This document shows, one piece after another, positions 14,105-20,109 of a DNA stretch of 22,009 nucleotides (its first letter is position 1; each line of letters opens with the position of its first letter). The notes below the pieces were generated by a model. The model ran no database searches, was not told the DNA's origin, and saw nothing but the letters and a program-made list of their open reading frames with translations. The DNA comes from CSP1-8 sp049688015 (GTDB lineage Bacteria; Desulfobacterota; Deferrimicrobia; Deferrimicrobiales; Deferrimicrobiaceae), in the NCBI GenBank assembly GCA_049688015.1, contig JBAVJZ010000151.1, forward strand, positions 1-22,009, read 5' to 3'. Position numbers and translations under genes: made by a program.

Positions 14105-17100
14105 TTGGGTCTGTTCGACGAACCCGTTCTCATCTTCGATGGCGCATGCGGGACGAATCTGCAGGGCCTTCCCCTGGGGCCTTCGGCCTGGGGGAAGTAC
14201 GAGGGGTGCAACGAATACCTGAACCTCTCGGCCCCGGAGGCGATCGAGGAACTGCACTCGTCGTTCCTTTCGGCCGGGGCGATGGTGCTCGAAACAAACA
14301 CCTTCGGTGCCAACTCCGTCGTCCTCGCCGAGTATGGGCTGGAAGACCGTGTGGAGGAGATCAACCGCGCCGCCGTGAAGAACGCCCGGGCCGCCATCGG
14401 ACGGCACGGCGGCGGGGGGTACGTTGCGGGTTCCATCGGGCCGACGACCAAGCTTCCCTCGCTGGGACACATCCCTTCCGAGGAGCTGGCCCGTTCGTAC
14501 GCTTCGCAGATCCGCGTACTCGTCGAGTCGGGCGTGGATTTTCTCGTGTTCGAGACCTGCCAGGACCTGCTGCAGGTGAAAGTCGGGCTGATATCCTGTT
14601 TCGAGGAGCTTTCGCGGCTCGGGCGGGACATTCCCGTCATGGTGTCTCTCACGATCGAAAGTACGGGAACCATGCTGGTCGGAACGGACGTGGCCACGGC
14701 CGTGGCGGCCCTCGAGCCGTTCCCCCTCTTCTCCCTGGGACTGAACTGCGCCACCGGGCCAGAGGGGATGAAGTCCCACATCCGGTATCTGAGCCGCCAC
14801 TGGCCGGGTCGGGTATCCTGCATCCCCAACGCCGGAATGCCGCAGGTCGTCGGGGGGCGGACGTTCTACCCCCTCACTCCGGAGGCGTTCGCCGCGGAGC
14901 TCTCGGCGTTTGTGGCCGGGGAGGGGGCGAGCATCGTGGGGGGCTGCTGCGGTTCGACCCCGGAGCATATCCGGCGCCTGGCGGAAAGTCTGTCTTCCGT
15001 GCGCCCCGCTCCGCGCGTCGTCGAGGAAAAACCTTCCCTGTCAAGCCTTTACCAGGCCGTGGAGATCCGGCAGGAGATCCCGCCGCTTCTCGTCGGGGAG
15101 CGGGCGAACGCCAACGGGTCACGCCAATTCCGCGAGCGTCTCCTCGCGGACGATTATGAAGGGGCGCTCGCCATCGCCCTGCAGCAACAGGAAGACGGCG
15201 CGCACGCGTTGGACCTTTGCACGGCGTATGCCGGGCGGAACGAAAAGGCGGACCTTACCGCCCTTACCCGTCTGTTCGCCCAGTCGGTCCGCGTCCCCAC
15301 CGTGATCGACTCGACCTCGCCCGACTGCATCGAGGAGGCCCTGAAGATCCACCCGGGGAAGTGCCTCATAAACTCCATCAACCTGGAGGACGGCGGGAAG
15401 AACCTCGACCGGATCTGCCGGCTGGCGAAAAAATACGGCGCCGCCGTGGTGGCCCTTACCATAAACGAGACGGGAATGGCGATGACGGCCGGCGAAAAGC
15501 TTTCCACGGCGAAGAAAATCTACGATCTGGCGGTCCGCCGGTACGGGCTTAGGCCCCACGACCTGCTGTTCGACATGCTGACCTTCACGGTCGGCTCGGG
15601 AGACCCGTCCCTCCACAACGCGGCGGCGGAGACGATCGAGGCCGTCCGCCGGGCGAAGGAGGAACTGCCGGGCGCGTTCACGATCCTTGGGGTAAGCAAC
15701 GTCTCCTTCGGGTTGTCCCCGCCTTCCCGCCGCATCCTCAACTCGGTATTCCTCCACGAGGCGGTCGAGGCGGGACTTACCGCCGCCATCATCGACGCGG
15801 CGAAAATCCTCCCCCTGACGAAGATCCCGGAAGAGGACCGGCGGGTCTGCCTCGACCTGCTCTACGATCGGCGGACGGAGGGCGCAAACCCGCCGCTGGA
15901 GGCGTTTCTGGGGCATTTTTCCGTCAAGACGGAAGAAGAGGGATCTCCCTCCGCGGAGAACGGCGCCGATGTCTCCCCGGAGAAGGCGCTGGCCGGGAAA
16001 GTCGTCGCCGGCGACAGGGGCGGGATCGAGGATCTCCTGTCGATTCTGCTCTCCCGGAGGACGGCGGGCGAGGTGATCAACCAGATCCTCGTGCCGGCCA
16101 TGCGGCACGTGGGGGAGCTGTTCGGGAGAGGCGAGATCCTTCTCCCGTTCGTGCTCAAGTCCGCGGAAGTCATGAAACAGAGCGTGGACTACCTCGAGCC
16201 CTTTCTCGTCAAGGCCGAACGGGACACCGGCCGGAAGGTCCTGCTGGCGACCGTCGCCGGGGACGTCCACGACATCGGAAAGAACCTGGTCGACATCATT
16301 CTCTCCAACAACGGGTACCGCGTGTACAACCTCGGCATCAAGGTCCCCGCGGAGACGATCATCGGGAAGGCCCGGGAATACGGCGTCGACGCGATCGGCC
16401 TTTCCGGCCTCCTCGTCAAGTCGGCCATCATCATGAAGGAAAGCATGCCCCAGTACGGGGAGGCGGGGCTTTCCATGCCCATCCTCCTCGGAGGCGCGGC
16501 GCTCACCGAAAAATTCGTGGCCGAGGAGTGCGTACCGGGGTACGGAGGACCGGTGGTCTACTGCGCCGACGCCTTCGCAGGTCTTACGGCGATGCAGGAG
16601 CTCGAGGTCGGAACACTCCATTCCACGACGTACCGGGATACGGGAAAGAAGGTCACCGCGCCGGGGCGCAGGGAAGCGCGGATCTCCCGGGACAATCCGG
16701 TTCCGGAACCCCCGTTTCTCGGGGCCCGCCACGTCACGGATATCCCCACGGATCTCCTCTTCCCCTACGTCAACGAGCAGGCGCTGTTCCGGGGACGCTG
16801 GGGGTACCGGCGAGGGAAGATGGAGGCCGAGGAGTACCGCCGGCTCGTCGAGGAGGCGGTGAAGCCGATGTACGAGAAGCTGAAACAACAGTGCGTGGAG
16901 GAGAACCTCTCGCACCCGATGGTCGCATACGGGTATTTCCGGTGCTTCTCCGAGGACGACACCCTCGTCGTGCGGCACGAGGGGCGGGACCACGCCTTCC
17001 CCTTCCCCCGCCAGAAGAATCCGCCGCATCTCTGCATCGCCGACTACTTCCGGACGACGGCGGAAGGCGGCGATATCGCGGGGTTTTTCGTGGCGACGAT

Positions 17101-17479
17101 CGGGGAGCAGTTCGGGCAGGCGACGCGGGAACTCTTCGAGGCGAACCGGTACCATGACTACCTGATGCTGCACGCACTCTCCGTCGAGCTTACCGACGCA
17201 CTGGCCGAATACTGGCACGAGGTGATGCGGAGGGAACTGGGCATCGCGGAACGGAAGCCGTCCGGTCCGGAAGGGTACGTCGTCCAGGAATACCAGGGAT
17301 CCCGATACGGTTTCGGCTACCCCGCATGCCCGGACCTTACGGCCCACCGGCCGGTCTTCGAGCTGCTCCGGCCGGAGGCGATCGGGGTCACGCTCACCGA
17401 ATCGATGGAGATGGTGCCCGAGCAGACCACCTCGGCCATCGTGGCGCACCATCCGCAGGCGAAGTATTTCGCCATATAG
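14105..17479 (+). CDS. metH: Cobalamin-dependent methionine synthase, full length
   Basis: MetH moves the methyl group of 5-methyl-tetrahydrofolate to homocysteine through cobalamin. The 1124-residue protein carries all four modules. The homocysteine domain (about 1-300) has zinc ligands Cys215 (GLNCATG) and Cys281/Cys282 (GGCCGSTPEHI). The pterin domain (about 320-590) contains GERANANGSR and INSINLEDG. The cap and B12 domain (about 620-850) has GDVHDIGKN with the cobalt ligand His722. The activation domain (about 860-1124) has RYGFGYPACP (1067-1076), which binds AdoMet during reductive reactivation. E. coli MetH is 1227 residues. The TTG start at 14105 is chosen because AGGAGG lies eight bases upstream and the next in-frame ATG falls inside the first domain. 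It is first of a co-directional set with the rubredoxin and the fusion. Confidence 0.97.
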   Translation: MGLFDEPVLIFDGACGTNLQGLPLGPSAWGKYEGCNEYLNLSAPEAIEELHSSFLSAGAMVLETNTFGANSVVLAEYGLEDRVEEINRAAVKNARAAIGRHGGGGYVAGSIGPTTKLPSLGHIPSEELARSYASQIRVLVESGVDFLVFETCQDLLQVKVGLISCFEELSRLGRDIPVMVSLTIESTGTMLVGTDVATAVAALEPFPLFSLGLNCATGPEGMKSHIRYLSRHWPGRVSCIPNAGMPQVVGGRTFYPLTPEAFAAELSAFVAGEGASIVGGCCGSTPEHIRRLAESLSSVRPAPRVVEEKPSLSSLYQAVEIRQEIPPLLVGERANANGSRQFRERLLADDYEGALAIALQQQEDGAHALDLCTAYAGRNEKADLTALTRLFAQSVRVPTVIDSTSPDCIEEALKIHPGKCLINSINLEDGGKNLDRICRLAKKYGAAVVALTINETGMAMTAGEKLSTAKKIYDLAVRRYGLRPHDLLFDMLTFTVGSGDPSLHNAAAETIEAVRRAKEELPGAFTILGVSNVSFGLSPPSRRILNSVFLHEAVEAGLTAAIIDAAKILPLTKIPEEDRRVCLDLLYDRRTEGANPPLEAFLGHFSVKTEEEGSPSAENGADVSPEKALAGKVVAGDRGGIEDLLSILLSRRTAGEVINQILVPAMRHVGELFGRGEILLPFVLKSAEVMKQSVDYLEPFLVKAERDTGRKVLLATVAGDVHDIGKNLVDIILSNNGYRVYNLGIKVPAETIIGKAREYGVDAIGLSGLLVKSAIIMKESMPQYGEAGLSMPILLGGAALTEKFVAEECVPGYGGPVVYCADAFAGLTAMQELEVGTLHSTTYRDTGKKVTAPGRREARISRDNPVPEPPFLGARHVTDIPTDLLFPYVNEQALFRGRWGYRRGKMEAEEYRRLVEEAVKPMYEKLKQQCVEENLSHPMVAYGYFRCFSEDDTLVVRHEGRDHAFPFPRQKNPPHLCIADYFRTTAEGGDIAGFFVATIGEQFGQATRELFEANRYHDYLMLHALSVELTDALAEYWHEVMRRELGIAERKPSGPEGYVVQEYQGSRYGFGYPACPDLTAHRPVFELLRPEAIGVTLTESMEMVPEQTTSAIVAHHPQAKYFAI

Positions 17480-17499
17480 CCACCCGGAGGAAAATATCC

Positions 17500-17661
17500 G
17501 TGAAAAAGTACATCTGCACGAATTGCGGGTACATTTACGATCCCGCGGTGGGCGACCCGATGGGGGATATTCCCCCCGGCACGGCGTTCGAGGCGTTGCC
17601 GGACGAGTGGGTCTGCCCCATGTGCTACGCGCCCAAGGCGGCGTTTGACGAGATGGAGTAG
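17500..17661 (+). CDS. Rubredoxin
   Basis: This is a 53-residue one-electron carrier with a single Fe(Cys)4 site: CTNCG (Cys6, Cys9) and CPMC (Cys39, Cys42), with YIYDPAVGDP (11-20), IPPGTAFEALP (24-34) and EWVCP between. Length and motifs are standard. Position 43 is Tyr, where most rubredoxins have Gly (CPxCG), a visible deviation next to the iron site. The GTG start at 17500 has GGAGG nine bases upstream. The gene sits 20 nt after metH and three bases before the fusion gene, so it is surely co-transcribed. The redox partner is unknown; reactivation of cob(II)alamin in MetH, or electron supply to the MetF domain, are guesses from position only. Confidence 0.95.
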   Translation: MKKYICTNCGYIYDPAVGDPMGDIPPGTAFEALPDEWVCPMCYAPKAAFDEME

Positions 17662-17664
17662 GAG

Positions 17665-19500
17665 TTGGAGCAGATCCTCGAACGGATGAAGAGATCCCCG
17701 CTGGTGTTCGACGGGGCCATGGGGACGATGATCTACGACCGCGGAGTCTTCATCAATACCTGCTTCGACGAACTCTCCCTCTCCAATCCGAAGCTCATCG
17801 GGCAGATCCACCGGGAATACGTGGAGGCCGGGGCCGAGGTGATCGAGACGAACACCTTCGGAGCCAACCGCATCGCCCTCCGGCCGTACGGGCTTTCCGA
17901 GAAAGTCGTGGAGATCAATCGCCAGGCGGTGCGCATTGCCCGGGAGATCGCGGGCGATGCGGTATACGTGGCGGGCGCCGTGGGTCCGTGCATTCGCCCG
18001 GACCAGATCATGCCGGACGAGCACACCGGGGAGGTGGAGGAAGCCTTCTCCGAGCAGATCGGGGCGCTGGTCTCGGAAGGAATCGACCTCGTCGTGCTGG
18101 AAACGTTCACTCACCTGAAGGAAATCCGGCTGGCCGCCCAGGCGGCCAGGAGGCTCGGCGTGCCGGTACTCGCTTCTTTCGTGCTGAACGACCGCGAGGA
18201 GACGGCCACGGGGGTGAAGGCGAGCGCCATCGCCCAGGCGCTGGACGCCGACGAGAACGTGGACGCCATCGGGATCAACTGCGGGACCGGCCCCGCCGGG
18301 GTTTTCGACGCGCTGCAATCCGTTCTCCCCCTGGTCGTAAAGCCCGTTGTCGTGATGCCTAACGCAGGCTTCCCCCGGGACGTCGGGGGACGCCTGCTCT
18401 ACCTCACCAGCCCGGAATATTTCACCGAATACGCCAAGAAATATATCGAACTGGGCGTGCGCGGAGTCGGCGGATGCTGCGGGACCACACCGGCGCACAT
18501 CCGGGTGGCCAGCCGGGCGGTCAAGTCGCTGAGCGGGGTGAAGAAGCATATCGAGGTCCGGGTACCCACCCGGCAGGGAGTCCTGGTCCAGGTCGTCCCG
18601 CCCGAGAAGAAGTCGCGACTGGCGCGAAAGATATTCGCGGGGGAAAAGGTGACCTCCGTGGAGATCGCCCCCCCGCGCTCCAGCGACCTCTCGGGGATGC
18701 TCGCCAAGGTGAGGAAGTGCGCCAAGGCGGGCGTCGATGCGATCAACATCCCCGACGGGCCGCGGGCAAGCGCCCGCATCTCCCCCATGATCGCCGCCAT
18801 CACCATCCAGAAGGAGGTCGGCATCGAGACGATCCTCCACTACTGCTGCCGCGACCGCAACCTCATCGGGATGCAGTCCGACCTCCTCGGCGGGTACGCT
18901 GCCGGACTGGCGAACTTCCTGATCATTACGGGCGACCCTCCCAAGGTGGGCGACTACCCCCAGGCCACGGGGGTATTCGACGTGGACGCGATCGGGCTCA
19001 CCCAGGTCACGGCCAACCTCAATCGGGGGTTCGATATCGGCGGGAACCCGATCGAGCCCCCGACGGGCATCTTCATCGGCGTCGGCGCGAACCCGTGCGC
19101 CGTGGAACGGGAGAGGGAGATCGACCGCTATTTCCGCAAGATTGACGCGGGGGCCGAGTTCGCCATCACACAGCCGGTCTTCGACGTCGAGGCCCTGTTC
19201 CGCTTCCTGGACCGCGTGGAAGGGCATTCCCGCCGCATTCCCGTCATCGCGGGAGTGTGGCCGCTGGTCAGTTACAAGAACGCCGAATTCATGAACAACG
19301 AGGTCCCCGGCGTGGTGGTTCCCCGGAAGATCCTCGACCGGATGGCACGCTGCCGGACGAAGGAGGAGAGCCGGAGCACCGGGATCGACATCGCGAGAAA
19401 CACCATCCTGCGCGTCTCCCCCCGCGTGAGCGGTTTCCAGGTAAGTGCCCCCCTGGGCAGCGTGGAGACCGCGCTCGCCGTCCTGGAAAAGGGGCGGTAA
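17665..19500 (+). CDS. Homocysteine S-methyltransferase / methylenetetrahydrofolate reductase fusion
   Basis: The 611-residue protein fuses two domains. Residues about 1-300 form a homocysteine methyltransferase barrel with LVFDGAMGTM (13-22), ETNTFGANR (61-69) and zinc ligands Cys206 (GINCGTG) and Cys271/Cys272 (GGCCGTTPAHI). Residues about 315-611 form a MetF-type flavoprotein with SVEIAPPR (331-338), HYCCRDRN (392-399), ITGDPPK (421-427) and ITQPVFD. MetF reduces methylene- to methyl-tetrahydrofolate. The layout matches the bifunctional YitJ-type family. It has no pterin or B12 domain, so the methyl donor of its first half is not evident. The start is a TTG at 17665 with GGAG six bases upstream; an ATG at 17686 is possible. 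It lies three bases after the rubredoxin stop. Confidence 0.95.
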   Translation: MEQILERMKRSPLVFDGAMGTMIYDRGVFINTCFDELSLSNPKLIGQIHREYVEAGAEVIETNTFGANRIALRPYGLSEKVVEINRQAVRIAREIAGDAVYVAGAVGPCIRPDQIMPDEHTGEVEEAFSEQIGALVSEGIDLVVLETFTHLKEIRLAAQAARRLGVPVLASFVLNDREETATGVKASAIAQALDADENVDAIGINCGTGPAGVFDALQSVLPLVVKPVVVMPNAGFPRDVGGRLLYLTSPEYFTEYAKKYIELGVRGVGGCCGTTPAHIRVASRAVKSLSGVKKHIEVRVPTRQGVLVQVVPPEKKSRLARKIFAGEKVTSVEIAPPRSSDLSGMLAKVRKCAKAGVDAINIPDGPRASARISPMIAAITIQKEVGIETILHYCCRDRNLIGMQSDLLGGYAAGLANFLIITGDPPKVGDYPQATGVFDVDAIGLTQVTANLNRGFDIGGNPIEPPTGIFIGVGANPCAVEREREIDRYFRKIDAGAEFAITQPVFDVEALFRFLDRVEGHSRRIPVIAGVWPLVSYKNAEFMNNEVPGVVVPRKILDRMARCRTKEESRSTGIDIARNTILRVSPRVSGFQVSAPLGSVETALAVLEKGR

Positions 19501-19518
19501 GAAAGATTCCCGGGTTTA

Positions 19519-19547
19519 TTGACATCGACCAAACCCGTCCCTATAAA
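19519..19547 (+). promoter_or_regulatory. Strong sigma70-like promoter for the gcvH-like gene
   Basis: TTGACA (19519-19524, perfect) and TATAAA (19542-19547, 5/6) are exactly 17 bases apart. Transcription would start about seven bases past the -10 box, at the A of the ATG (19554). It is the best promoter match in the window. Confidence 0.75.
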
Positions 19548-19553
19548 TGTCCT

Positions 19554-19934
19554 ATGGTAGACGAAAGCGAACTCAAGTTTTCCGAGGACCACCTCTGGGT
19601 CCTGGAAATGGGAGATACCGCCCGCATCGGGCTCTCCGATTACGCCCAGGAACAACTCGGGGAGATCCTGACCGTGACCCTGGTCGAGGTCGGGAAGTTC
19701 GTCGAACAGGGCGGGCCGGTAGGCGAGTCCGAATCGCAGAAAACCATCGTGGAACTCGTCTCTCCCCTGTCCGGCACCATCCGGGCCGTCAACGAGAACG
19801 TCGTGGAAGACCCTTCCCTGATCAACATCGACCCGTACGGGAAGGGGTGGCTCGTCGAGGTGGAGATAGCCGAGCCCGAGGAACTGGAGCAGCTCATGAG
19901 TTACGACGAGTACGACCTGTTCATCGAAGACTGA
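19554..19934 (+). CDS. gcvH: GcvH-like lipoyl carrier protein
   Basis: GcvH carries the aminomethyl group on a lipoyl-lysine in the glycine cleavage system. The 126-residue protein has LKFSEDHLWV (7-16), IGLSDYAQEQLGEI (25-38), the lipoylation strand with Lys63 in GESESQKTIVE, LVSPLSGTIRAVNE and DPYGKGWLVEVEI. Canonical GcvH has ES-V-K-A around the lysine; here it is ES-Q-K-T, so the turn is modified but the Lys is kept. No gcvT or gcvP gene is adjacent. It follows the MetF fusion by 53 nt, but a strong promoter ends six bases before its ATG and there is no ribosome binding site, so it may be transcribed alone as a leaderless mRNA. It could serve glycine cleavage, lipoate relay or another lipoyl-dependent C1 step. 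Confidence 0.85.
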   Translation: MVDESELKFSEDHLWVLEMGDTARIGLSDYAQEQLGEILTVTLVEVGKFVEQGGPVGESESQKTIVELVSPLSGTIRAVNENVVEDPSLINIDPYGKGWLVEVEIAEPEELEQLMSYDEYDLFIED

Positions 19935-19998
19935 CCGGCCTCCAGAGATCCGATCCCTCAGATACCGGCCTTCGAGCGCCGCCGCATCCCTGCCCGTC

Positions 19999-20079
19999 GA
20001 GCGCAACCGCGGTGAGCGGGCGCAAGGTCGCGAGTGCAGCGAAGCGGGAAACCCCCCGCGAGCCGGGAGCACCGGTGGC
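19999..20079 (+). repeat. Dispersed intergenic repeat, copy B
   Basis: This is the second copy of the repeat seen at 5319-5401, in the same orientation, about 80 bases. Its central stem has changed form but is kept: GCGGG (20044-20048) with CCCGC (20055-20059). It lies between the convergent gcvH-like and cytochrome genes. The remainder of 19935-20109 shows nothing else. Confidence 0.7.
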
Positions 20080-20109
20080 ACCCGGTAAGCATTCCGGCGC
20101 CGCGCGCAG

